From the NCBI GenBank assembly GCA_021613375.1, contig CM038702.1, forward strand, positions 21,828,349 through 21,892,348: DNA of 64,000 nt, read 5' to 3'. Position numbers and translations under genes: made by a program. Shown here piece by piece: positions 1 to 11,171 of the stretch (positions are counted from its first letter, which is position 1; every line of letters starts with the position of its first letter). Below the pieces are notes generated by a model. The model was given only the letters and a program-made list of their open reading frames with translations, did not search any database and had not been told where the DNA came from. The DNA is from Megaleporinus macrocephalus (lineage: Eukaryota > Chordata > Actinopteri > Characiformes > Anostomidae).

Positions 1-3000
1 TTGTCTCAGTGTAACTCAGGCTGCTCCTGCTCGCTAAAGCACTGGGACCCAGTGTGCTCCTACAATGGCCTGACCTATGCCTCCCCCTGCCTGGCTGGCT
101 GCCAGAGCTCCACTGGAGTTGGCAAAGAGATGGTGAGCTGTACTGTTTCAGATAGATACACAATGACTCAACATACATTCTGTATGTACAGTGATACTCC
201 AACGTATTTGAGCACATTAACCATTTACAGCGAAGCTATTATGCCATTCTGGTATTTTCTTTTCTTTTAGCATGTAGGTTATTGTGATGGTATGAATCTG
301 CAAAGTTATGAAAGTATCTAAGAATCTTTCCGCCTTAGAATGCACTTTTCTCCACTGTCTGAAAAGCCTTGTGGGAATTCCAGCCCTCTTCTCTGTTATA
401 GTATGACATCATCTCATAACACAATTCTATTGGCAAGCTTAACACTCCCTCACACAGAGAGTGCACAGAGAGCACAACTTTTTCTACCTGACTCTCAGGA
501 TCGGACTCTGTCTCAAACTGATACAACAGTGTGTTTGACCAATCAGGACAGAGCTTGCTCAGTTGACATACCAGAGCACAGAGTGTTTCAGAGGGTAAAA
601 ATAGATGTACAGTATGAGAAAAATAGTGTTTTGCAGGAAGTGAAGCATGTAAATCTATTCTAGTATTTTAACCATTGTTAAAGTTCTTTAAATTACTGCA
701 TAAAATAATATAATGATATTTTATTATAACAAAAAACCCTTTTTACATAAAACTATGAAACTATAAAAGAATTGCAACCGAACTAGACTAAGAGTACTGT
801 AAAGCACAAAGTAATACATCTCAAAGCCCTGAATATCTTTAGAATAAATTGTTTACAAATATTTCCATTGTATGTATGGCACAAATGTCCAAATACTGTG
901 GCATGTTCACTCTGTTTAAAAGTGTTAATTTATTTAATAAATGGCAGTACAGTTGTGTGTAAAGAGATCCACTTATCTTGGTTCCACTGACACGCAGGCG
1001 ATGAGACTTTCTCTCTTTTGTTTTTAAGGTCTTTCACAACTGCACCTGTGTTGGAGATGCTAACCTGCCCACTGCAAACAGGTCAGCAGTGCTGGGTCAG
1101 TGCCAACGCCAGGACAACTGTGATCGCATGTTTAAAATTTATATGGGGGTGTCAGTGCTGGGGGCATTTATCTCAGCTTGTGGAGCCACTCCCGGATACA
1201 TTATCTTGCTCAGGTAATTGATTATGGACAATCCATACACTACAGTCGCTTATCCTGCTTGTCTAGCTATCAGATGAAATTGAACCACTTGACTGTCTTC
1301 TTTCTTTTAGATCTATACAGCCTGAGCTGAAGTCTTTAGCACTTGGGATGCAGACGCTGATTGTCAGGACCCTTGGTATGAACACTTCTCTTTCATTAAT
1401 GCACTGCCCTCCCAGGAGGTTACTTACATCTCTTCCTTTTGGCTCAATAGTATTAAATATTTTAAACAAGTCCTGTTGCTTGTTTATCTTCACCATAACA
1501 GCACATAGTCAATAATGTTATATTTCTTCTTGTATACAACATACAACATTGTATTTCTCTTTGCTCACACAGGGACATGCAGTAAATACAGTGGTTTTGT
1601 TTAGAACCATGAGTTCTCCTATTACAATGTTCTACATTAATGTTCTACATGCTTCTGTACAGAACCTTTTAGAAAGTGGTTCTTTATGGCACCAAAAAGG
1701 GTTCTTCTTTTGTTATGATAGCAGAACCTTTATGGTGCCACATAGAATTATTTTCAAAAAGGTTCTGTAAAGAACCATATACAATCTTCCATCAATCTGA
1801 AAAACACATTAAAGAATGAATGAAACTGTACTATTTAGAATCAATAGTTCTAAATAGAATTTCCTTTACTAAACACATTGTTCATTTTATCAGCTCCACT
1901 AACAATACAGGAGCTCTTTGGAGTTCTGCACTTACAGACTGTAGACCAACTGCTTCTATTCATATTTTGTTATCCCCCTTTCACCTGTTCTTCAGTGATC
2001 AGGACCGCTAAAGGATCACCACAGAGCAGATATTATTTGGGTGTTGGGACATTCTCACCACTGCAGTGATACTGATGAGTGGTGGTGTGTTAGTGTGTGT
2101 TGTGCTGGTACGAATGGATCAGACCTGTGGGGGTCCTGACCATTAAAAAGAACAGGGTAAAAGGGCATAAACTAGTGTAGAACTACAGAGTGTTTCCATA
2201 TGGTCAGTGGAGCTGATAAAATGTGTGTAGATATAAGGAAGTGGTTTTAATGTTATGGCTGATCAGTGTATATATCTGTCTAATAAAGATATGTAGTATG
2301 TACAATATATGCTGTTATATATAGATTATGGATCTTTTGTTTTATAGGTGGAATTCCTCCTCCTATATATTTTGGAGCTTTGATTGACAAAACGTGTTTG
2401 AAGTGGGGAGTGAAGAGATGTGGGGGTCGAGGGGCTTGTCGACTTTATGACTCTAATGCTTTCAGGTAAATGTACACACTCAGCAGACAGTTTGATTAGG
2501 TGCTGAACAGAGAACAACAAAGTATAAAAATATAACGACATATAAGTCACATTACATCATACAGACCTGGCTTTAAAGTTATGGGACAGCATTTGCCACC
2601 GCAACCGTAAAATGCCCATCCAGTATATCGTCGCTGTCCAATGAAAAAAAAATCTCCATTTTTGTTGATTTCAGTTAAATGCAGCGGCTGCCGTTTACAT
2701 TGTAGGGGAATTGGACCAATAGAAATGCTTCAAAACAGCTTGGGAAGAAATCTGCTTCAATTGGCTTACATTGAAAATGAAGACAGTTTTTGTCATCTCC
2801 TGTAAAATTTCTTACTTTGAAGATACTTGTTTTCATTGGACAGCGACAATATACTGGCTGGGACACTTTATCATTGCGGTATGTCCCATAACGTCAAAGA
2901 CAAGTCTGTACGATGTAATGTGACTTTAAAAGCAAAGTGACAATAATATTTTATAAAGATTCAGACTTCAGTTTCAAATGTTCTGATGTTGTATAACAGT

Positions 3001-4311
3001 TCATGTTTACATTTAAATTACATTTCTACATTTGTCTTCTTCCTGCAATAGTAGAATGACTTGGGCTCATATTAGGACTAATCTGGGTCCAAGTTTTAGG
3101 CAACTAAAAAATGAGTTCAAAAGCTGCTTGACAGGCTGCAGAAACACACAAATATTTCAATAAATTTAAATAATATAACAAGTTTGTTCTTCAAACTAGC
3201 TCATAAGATGCCAGCTAGCTTTTGGAATGAGAAATTCATCTTACTTTTGTTTTTTAACATAAATACATAAATACTGCTGAGATTGATGGTTTTAAACAAC
3301 ATGCTCAGGATAAGACTAGTGTACAGTACTGTGTGTAGAGTGTAGAATGTAGAACTACGATTAGAACGTAGAACTACGATTAGCCACATGTGTTTTACAC
3401 ACAGCGGAATTTGACCTCCGCATTTAACCCATCCGTGCAGTGAAACACCCACATATACACAGACTAGTGAACATACACACTAGGGGGCGGTGAGAACACG
3501 TGCCCAGAGCGGAGCGGATACTGTATGTATCTTGTTACAGGCGACCCACAATACTGCACAGTTTCCATATTATTTGATTAAATACACCTGATCCAGCTCA
3601 TCAAGACCCATTCAATTTAAATGTTGTGCATCGTTTTGCACACCTTAGCACAATTTTGCTTAAGTTATAATTTTCAATTTTCCTCTCATTTGATGGGTGT
3701 TTCAGAGATGTTATCCAATCAGCAGTCACAAGAATTTAAACCCCACCATATAACAAAGGCAGTACACATTGGTGGAGCCACTGCAGCTTGGAGTATTTTT
3801 TATTAATGAGGCTCTAAAAATTATTTGAAACATACACCATGCTGCCATAGTTGCATCACTTGCATAGCACAACCGGGTGTGCAAAGCATCTCTGTTTCCA
3901 TTAAAATAAACATCTTGCTATGTTTTGTTGCTGTTAACACAGCCCTGATTACAAAGCCCTTCTGGATCTTGTCGGTGGGCACTGGTAGTAATGAAACTGT
4001 GCAATGCTGTAGGTGGCCAGAAGCAGGATTAAGAAATGCTTGCCTAGGTTGTTTTAATCTATCGTCAGTATGAATTTACATTTGAGAAATCTCTGTCCTC
4101 CAGAGCAACGTTCCTGGGTCTGATCTACGGCCTGTACACCCTCTCTTACGTGTTGTGGGGCGTGCTCTACAATAGACTGGCCCACCGCCACAAGCAGCAG
4201 GCCCTGCAGAAGCAAGCCAAGGACACAGAACAGGAGGGCAACGGTGTCCTGGGTGGCTCAGCAGCTATAGTCAAATGCAAGGAGGACCTGGACAAAGAGA
4301 CCACAATTTAA
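1..4311 (+). CDS. SLCO1-family organic anion transporter, C-terminal part (gene 1 of 3; 5' end outside window)
   Basis: Five coding exons join in frame: 1-132, 1029-1213, 1311-1375, 2348-2465 and 4104-4311, giving 235 residues and a stop at 4309-4311. The first exon encodes the cysteine-rich Kazal-like fold of extracellular loop 5, with the pattern [24 protein letters not shown]. Next come TM10, the PELKSLALG segment, TM11, the loop [14 protein letters not shown] ending in [15 protein letters not shown]12 and a cytoplasmic tail. Exon lengths 185, 65 and 118 equal those of the two downstream paralogs, and all borders are GT-AG. The tail ends ETTI, which fits a class I PDZ ligand (S/T-x-hydrophobic), as in several OATPs. 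Likely role: sodium-independent uptake of organic anions such as thyroid hormones or steroid conjugates at the plasma membrane. Its position farthest from iapp resembles mammalian SLCO1C1, but I cannot separate 1c1 from the fish 1d, 1e or 1f types. Confidence 0.93.
1591..1790. repeat. Palindromic MITE-like repeat in gene 1 intron
   Basis: GGTTCTTTATGGCACC-type sequence near 1679-1709 is answered by the inverted form AGAACCTTTATGGTGCCA near 1723-1741, with further GGTTCT/AGAACC words on both sides. The whole folds as a hairpin. This GGTTCT-rich palindrome is a common dispersed element in fish genomes. Outer limits are approximate. Confidence 0.6.
1883..2223. mobile_element. Nonautonomous DNA transposon with 18-bp terminal inverted repeats
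   Basis: The left end CATTTTATCAGCTCCACT (1883-1900) is the exact reverse complement of the right end AGTGGAGCTGATAAAATG (2206-2223). The 341-bp interior has no conserved frame. Its GTGGTGGTGTGTTAGTGTGTGTTGTGCTGGT-like part recurs inverted at about 19180-19240, so the family is dispersed. No clear target-site duplication was seen, so the superfamily is not assigned. It lies in the intron between the 65-base and 118-base exons of gene 1. Confidence 0.75.
2544..2926. mobile_element. MITE of 383 bp with imperfect terminal inverted repeats
   Basis: The left end (AAGTCACATTACATC, 2544-2566) is answered by GATGTAATGTGACTT ending at 2926. A second inverted pair lies inside it: GTTATGGGAC near 2579 and GTCCCATAAC near 2883, plus GTCGCTGTCCAATGAAAA near 2630 and TTTTCATTGGACAGCGAC near 2830. 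The body has no coding frame. Stretches such as CAATAGAAATGC and TTACATTGAAA recur at about 26790-26930, 27600-27670 and 50500-50870, so relatives are scattered through the window. Confidence 0.75.
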
Positions 4312-6329
4312 ATTCTGTCTCGGGATTTACTTTTACCCCAAACAATCCCATTACCTAGGCCACAGTCATACTGTACACATTGTGTAAAGCTTAATGAATA
4401 TGTACAGTGGTGTGTGGTATTCTATGCTGGAATCTGCTTGTGGTTCTGGAGCATGTTACATAGAGTCAAATGGACCCTCAACACTTACAGTCAGTCAGGA
4501 GTATTTCAGTTCAGACTTTCTTAGATTTACTACTGTTAGACTGGTGAATTGTCCACTGGGAAAGAACCACAAATGCAGCTGATACACTGGAATAATTTAC
4601 TGAAATAAGCAAGGCATTGAATTTACTTGATGTAACATCCAGGGTTCCCAACACTTTTCAGCTCTTGGCGAACACAACTGAAGACAAAAGCTTTTATAGC
4701 TCAGCCTAAATATATCAAACTCAAGAAAATCATCATTGGCGCAGCATGGCTACAGCCATTCTATCTGATGTCTAGCTAAGCCTGTCTGAATGATGATATC
4801 ATTTTTAAACAAATACTGCACATACTTTTAAACTGTTACACATCTTGTACAGAACAAAACATTAGAATTTGATGATGAATTTGATGATAATGATTGAATT
4901 GGAGGATAACTAACTTGGTACAACTTGTATCACAAAACCAAAATTACACCTGTTAAAGTTAGATGCACACTAGAGGGTGCTGTCTACCTGCTTTCTTTTG
5001 TTTGCTTGTTTGTTTTTTAAATCACTTTAAAATCCTTGTAATTGTTTTTTTTTTCATAGTAAGAAATATTAGACACAGTGCGGTGCACAAGTTTTAGGCA
5101 CCTGAAAAAAGCTAAGAAAAGTTCAAAAGCTATACTGATCAGATTTCACTCGAGTGTATAACATCATAAACACCAAAACAGTGCTAACAATTCAGTAGCC
5201 ATTAAACCTTGATAGATTAATTCCGCACAATCAAAAAGAGAAACATAAACATATTTAGATAGCATTTTGCCAGACCAGTCACTGAGCTCTAAATATTTTT
5301 GATATTTTATTTTTGCAAGTAATTATCATAACAATAATATTTGTATTATTTAAAACATGACTGGTTTGGTGAAATGTCTTTATATCATTCAATTTTTATT
5401 TTTGCAGGTAGACCCTTTAGCTGTATCACCATAGACCACATGCCAAAAGCAAACAGACATAAAATCTGTTGAAAAGATAAACAACATATTTTTGTTTTCA
5501 AAATCAAGTAAACTCAATGCCTTATGTTTTTCACTGTACATGAAAAGCTACACTTGTATATGCACCAAAGAAACTGGACCACATTGAATGCCAGCACTGA
5601 TGCACATAAACAAAAATGGATGTATCTTGTTACATATAGCGTCTCTGCTGTAGTGTAAGGTCATTTGTAGTATATTTATCCTCAGTGTTTTGATTTAAGA
5701 GTTTTAATGCTCAGGTCATGATGTCCATAAAGGTGAGATAGATATTTAGTCATAGCTCAGAGTATCTTTTCATTTTGTATTGTTCTGTTTTATATGTGTC
5801 ACATGAATGATCAGCTACAATGAGTGTTGGTCACAGTATGTAACTGTATATAATCATAATTGCAATCCGCAACAACTAGACTTACATTTGTTTTGGCCTT
5901 GCATTGAATGTTCACATGTATCATAAAACTACTATTAAAACCCCACAGAAAATTATTTTTAGCTGTCAACGTGACCAATAGCATGGACAAGCAATATTGT
6001 GAAGTGGACACCAGGTGGTGCTGTTCACAACAGAGTTTCTCACTGACCAAAACCAGCCTTTTACACCTGCAACAGAAGAAATTTGGGTTACTTGAGACAG
6101 AATAGTTCACATATGGATCTGCAGTTTAGTTTCTTACTCCTCAATATATATGCAAAGATTTGCAGCAGTTACAAAATAATTAGTAGTGGTTATTATCTTC
6201 TATTACAGATTACTGATTGCCTGTTATAATTGTAGTTTTAATATAAAGAATTACTATGTGAAAGCAACATTACGTAAAATTTTTACCTTAAAATAACATT
6301 ATTAATGGGTCACTGATTTATAATAGGGG

Positions 6330-6790
6330 GCATGGTGTTTCTGCCATGCCGGACCCAGAACACCTGCTATAGTGCTTTACGGCACCACATCACACACCTA
6401 GAATTATGGGCCTTCAGTTAACTGTGAGAAGAAGATCAGTTTTACCAGCTTGGACAACATGGCAGAGGCTGTAAAGAGACAAAAGCAGTTATTTGAGTCA
6501 ATGAGAAAGAGGAAAAGAGAGTGACCAAGCAGGAGAGTGGACAAAAGCAAATCTGAACGCCAAAAGTCATCTAAGCTCAGTCCTATTTCAGGCTAGAAAA
6601 AGTTTGGTCAGTCTTTGTCCATTCCACACTCTATTACCACGCAAACCTTAAAAGTTTAAACCTCCTCTATTAAAATCCATGCAGTAAGATCCGGTATCTT
6701 GTATCCTAAGTACAGATGTCCATGAGGGGATTCAAAGCACAATTTGTATTCATGACAGTGGTGTAAAAGTAAGTGATACTCATCTACTGT
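6330..6790. repeat. Dispersed repeat, related to 53069-53270
   Basis: The words AAAGTCATCTAA, TTTCAGG, TTTGGTCAGTCTTTGTCC, CCTTGAAAGTTT-like and GTGTAAAAGT occur in the same order here (about 6564-6772) and at about 53069-53265. A start-like frame MAEAVKRQKQLFESMRKRKRE near 6461 stops at once, so this is a decayed copy. Family not identified. Confidence 0.5.
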
Positions 6791-8329
6791 ATGGGCAAAA
6801 CCTCATTTTTTGAAGTCTTTTTAAAGGCATGTAATTAAAAACAGACCAGAAAATAACAAGAATTTATTTGTATACTGTTACATTTGCCAACACTGCCAAA
6901 TCTAAATGGAGCAACATTCAGAAATCTTTGTGTCATTGAAAGCTTGGAGATTACAAATCAGGGAAAGAAGTTATCACTAGAATGATCCAATTTAGTAAGG
7001 TCAACAAGTAAATGTAATATATACTCACTGAGACCTTTATTGGCCAAGAAATAATTTATACAAAAACAAACTAACTCTACTGCTTACCAGATTTGGGAAC
7101 TGAAGTTAAGCTGAACTAGTTCAGCGTTAAATCTGGCTGATTAACCTTCACAGCATTTATATTTATATCCAGGCAAACTGTAGAATTGTATAGAGCAACA
7201 AACCCTGAATAATAGAGCTCACTGTTAGATCAACCTGCTGCTGTAGATTCAGGCAATACACAAAATCAGATAAAAGCACATATCAAATATAAAAAAAGCC
7301 AAATGCCAAGCCATGTACTATGTTACTTTACAACACTCGTTAATTGAAATGATTATAAGGATAATGTTTTAAAATCTGCTTTTTTCCCAAATATTGGTAA
7401 CAGGGTTGCGCCAAGCACACAAGTAAAACATCTAATGAAAAGTGATCTTTGATGCCTGAGCTGGACAAATCAATTTATTTGAGGGTTCATTTTTTTTAAT
7501 ACATTAAAGGAAATTATAAAAATAAAGTATCAATTGTTTCAAAAGTGTTGATGCCTAAATTATCTTCCAACAATCCAGGCTGGTGGAGGTGGTGTTTTTG
7601 GGCTTGTTAACACCATGTCAGGGAGGTTCTACTCAGCATTAGTATATTGCTCCTAATACATTGTGTGCTGAGTGTATTTAAACCCTACATTACTTTCCTG
7701 AAATCATGTCCCACAAGCTTAAAAAACATAAATTATGATAATAATTGCACTTTGCTGCTCATGAGGCTACATTTCTGAACTTTTAGTTAATGTAGCATTA
7801 GTGATAATAAAGTTGTCCAAGCTGTAGAATTCCATTTAGCAACAGACTAGATTAAAATCACTGCCAGCTCAGATCAGTTAACTGCTGTAGAATCCAGTGA
7901 GATGGAAAACCAGAGTAAATGTCTAACTCAAATATCTAACTGCAAATCTCAGTTCTGCCAATAAAAATAAAATACTTACTATAATTTATAAAGGCAGAAT
8001 GAATAAAACACTGTGAACATTTACGCATGAGGGAGATTATTTAGACATTGCTTCTGGCAGCAGTGTCCAGCAGAGCCATTCTGCCCCTATTTCGTCTACC
8101 AAGTTCCTAGTAGCCAGAAAAAAAACACCTGTTAATCACCTGCGGATAAACATCCTGCTAATTACAGAATATAACAGAATATAGTTTAACAGAATACAGT
8201 TCCTACAATACTACTCAACCCTAGTAGTTAAGTCCTATGTTCCAGTGTTGCTTGTTCTGTGCAGGCACCATCAGTTTTTCCCAACCATGACCTGGGATTT
8301 TGGATTCTTCATTAAAGCTCCTTCTTTAA

Positions 8330-8885
8330 TAGGAGTAATGACTGTCCTCCTGTCTGTTGAACACTGTTGAAGGACTGATCATCGGGCCATCACCCCACGA
8401 TCACCAGCCAGCTCACCTGTCCATTTACTGCTACACCCTCAGTTACATCACTGTGCCATCCAGATGTACCAGCATTGAGATAGGATGAGACTGTTTCAGC
8501 TCACGCCCACTTTACATAAAGACTCAGTCATAGACTGCCTCAGCCAGAGACTGCCTCAGTCAGAGACTGCCTCAGTCATACACTGCCTCTATCTGTGCAG
8601 CTTCTAAAGCTTTGCTATCCAGATTTCAAACAGAGGCTCCTTTCTTTGGTATTTAGTTCAAACTGTAAATACTGTTTGACCAGAGGAGGATGGGTCTCCC
8701 CTTGTGAGTCTGGTTCCTCCCAAGGTTTCTTCCTCCAGTTAAGGGAGTTTTTCCTTGCCACTGTTGCCTCTGGCTTGCTCACTGGGGGATATATGTTATA
8801 ACGGTTTTCAAAACTCTAAAGCTGCTTTGAGACAACATTGTTGTAAAAAGCGCTATATAAATAAACTTGACTTGACTTGACTTTA
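8330..8885 (+). mobile_element. LINE/SINE-like 3' tail ending in a TTGAC-type tandem tail
   Basis: The block running from TTTGACCAGAGGAGGATGGG (about 8677) through AAGCTGCTTTGAGACAAC to GTAAAAAGCGCTATATAAAT, ending in repeated TTGACTTGACTTGA, is the familiar 3' end of an abundant fish retroposon. The upstream part (about 8520-8590) has four tandem copies of a 16-18 base CAGAGACTGCCTCAGT unit. No reverse transcriptase is present, so this is a 5'-truncated insertion. The tail type suggests an ostariophysan host, which is an inference. Confidence 0.6.
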
Positions 8886-11171
8886 GATATTCATGGCTCT
8901 CCCTGCTTGATCTTCCCCTGAAGTGCCCATCAGGTGATGCTGAAAACAGAATTTCTCAAACTGTGAATCATAAAATCAGCAATGTGGACAGGAGTTTGCA
9001 GGACCTGAAGGCAGTAATGCAGGATTGCAATCAGTGGGGCAGGAATTGCATTAAGGTAAATGTCAGTAACAGAACCTAGGTCAGAGTGGGGCCTAGGCTT
9101 GACGGCCGTGTATCAGTCCACTGGGTGGACTGAGGTTGTTTAAGGGTCAATGACAAAGCAGGAGACTGGGTGGCTGGCACAGGAACAGGACAGGGAGTTG
9201 GCATGGAATTCAGCCACAGGCATGAGGAAGGGACATCAGTCAAATGCAGAAGATGAAGGAAAACTGGGACCTCAGCATTTTCATGTTTTACCCATTAGTG
9301 TTTTCTAACTACTTAAATAGTTTGTGGACCATTTCTCCAAGTTGTTGTGGTACAGCTGTTTCATATTTCTATTGGCAGTTGCCTTCTCAGCCTCCTGTAT
9401 CAGTCCATCTTTAAAAATCTACCAGGTTTTTTTTTACATCTCTGCTGTTTTCAGCATATTCTTCTTGTATCATTCTCTCTTGTACCTCTGGTTAAATGAT
9501 TCAATTGGTAACTGTTGCTTTTGTTTTTTCCCTGGTGTCTGCTTACATCCACCCTTTCTGCTGCAGATTTCTTCTGATAATGTCCCAAATACTCGTCAGC
9601 CTACATGGAAAATACATGTTTTTAACCCCTTAAGCCTATTCAATGTCCTTATCCATAGGCTATCAGCGCTGACAGGTTGGTGATGGTGAAGGGGTTAATA
9701 TTAAGGTAATAAAGCCTTGTTTCTAGCCCTGTTGGGTGTAGGAATGTAGAGGAGACAAATTCCTAATCCCTGCCCTGCTCGCTTCTGGCCTGCAAAGCTG
9801 CTTGGCTTTGGCTGCTCCAAAGGCTGCTAGCAATGCTAATAGCACATTCTCTTGGCTCAGGTCCAGGAGTGCTCTTGGGACAAAACTGGCCTAAATGCAG
9901 TCAAGCACAGCTGAAAGGCCAGTCAATAGTTGACAAAAAATGATGCAAAATGCAGGCGCACTACGGAACATGATTGCTGGGTGTTCTAGTGTTTGTTTTT
10001 TTCTTTTTTCTGTCTGTCAGTCATTAGCTAGTGTCTTGTCCTGCTTTGCTCACATTCTGTTAAATATAATATAAACCTAAGTATGTGAAGGCCAACTAAA
10101 TAAATAAAGACAAAAGAAAATTAGAGAAAGAAAAGTGTTTCAGTGCTTGTGTAAGATGAAAGCATGTGTAACACGCTTAGCACTAAAAGTGCAGAATCAG
10201 TGGTTGTAAACAAGCCATGGTGAGAGCCTTTCTAGGGGTAGATGGAACAGCCCTTTAGAAGTGTCTGTTGTGCTGTGAGTGTCCCGCAGGATCTGGCATG
10301 TGGACAGAATGGAAATGGCCAACGGGCTTTGTGTGGTTTTCTGTGTGCAACTGCAGTCACAGGCTGGACTGGAACAGGCCGAAGATTTGAAAGGTAGACA
10401 CCTGATCCCTCCCAAGCAGAGGCAAACTCACCTTTCCTTGCTTTTACCCCTCCCTTCTCTCTCTGCCTCGCTTACTCTTTCTTTATTCTCTCTTTCCCTT
10501 TCATTCTCCCTCACTGTTTCAATTTAGTTCAAATTCGTCCGTAAAATATTTACTTTGTTTGGATTTGTCTGCATTTTTTTAGAATTCTCCTCTTTGTGGG
10601 GACTCATGCACCTGAGAAACCGCCTCCAACTTTCTTTCAGTCTTTTCAGCTTTCTCCAGATTCCTTCCTCCCTGCTTCTTTCCAGATGAATAGATGACGG
10701 AGGGCTCTGTGGCTGGCAGAGTGGAATTACTAGAGCTTAACCAAAGGGGGATTATCGCTGTAAGTATGGAAAACAATGAAAAAGTGCTTTTGTGCTCTGT
10801 TAGATTGTACGGAATATAACTTTATCGCTTGCCTCTTTTTTGTTCTGAGTGACAGAAGATAGCCTGATTTGTTTTATTTCACTGTTGGAATTCGCTCTGC
10901 ATCTTTAGTTACCTATTTTAATGATGTGGATAGTGAAACACTGACCTTCGCCTGGCACAGCACATGGGAGGTCTCTTGTAGCTGGTTAAATCTTAATCTT
11001 CATACTATAATAAGGTGGGTAACGGTTTTCTGAAGTACTTCTTAATGCCTATGACACTGCAGACAGAAAGAAGATTCTGATTTTTATCTTACTGGCTGCT
11101 TAATGTGTATATAGACACATTTCTCTGCAACACTGCAAACCAGGCTACTTTTTTTCTGTTGAAAAGCACAA

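Larger units (their letters stand above)
4312..11171. other. Intergenic region between slco1 gene 1 and gene 2
   Basis: No conserved coding frame is seen over 6.9 kb; all open frames are short, unspliced and featureless. It holds the 3' untranslated region of gene 1 (end not defined), dispersed repeats near 6330-6790 (related to 53069-53270), loosely similar AT-rich segments near 7090-7320 and 7780-7950, and a LINE-like tail at 8330-8885. A strong donor-like CGCT|GTAAGTATGG at 10759 could close a noncoding first exon of gene 2, but nothing else proves it. Confidence 0.6.

Noticed and set aside
6461..6530. Basic peptide start MAEAVKRQKQLFESMRKRKRE
   Set aside because: It stops after 21 residues and lies in a repeat that also occurs near 53069-53270, so it is not a gene.
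9324..9683. Open frame of 119 residues, Phe- and Cys-rich
   Set aside because: Composition follows a T-rich strand; no conserved motif seen.
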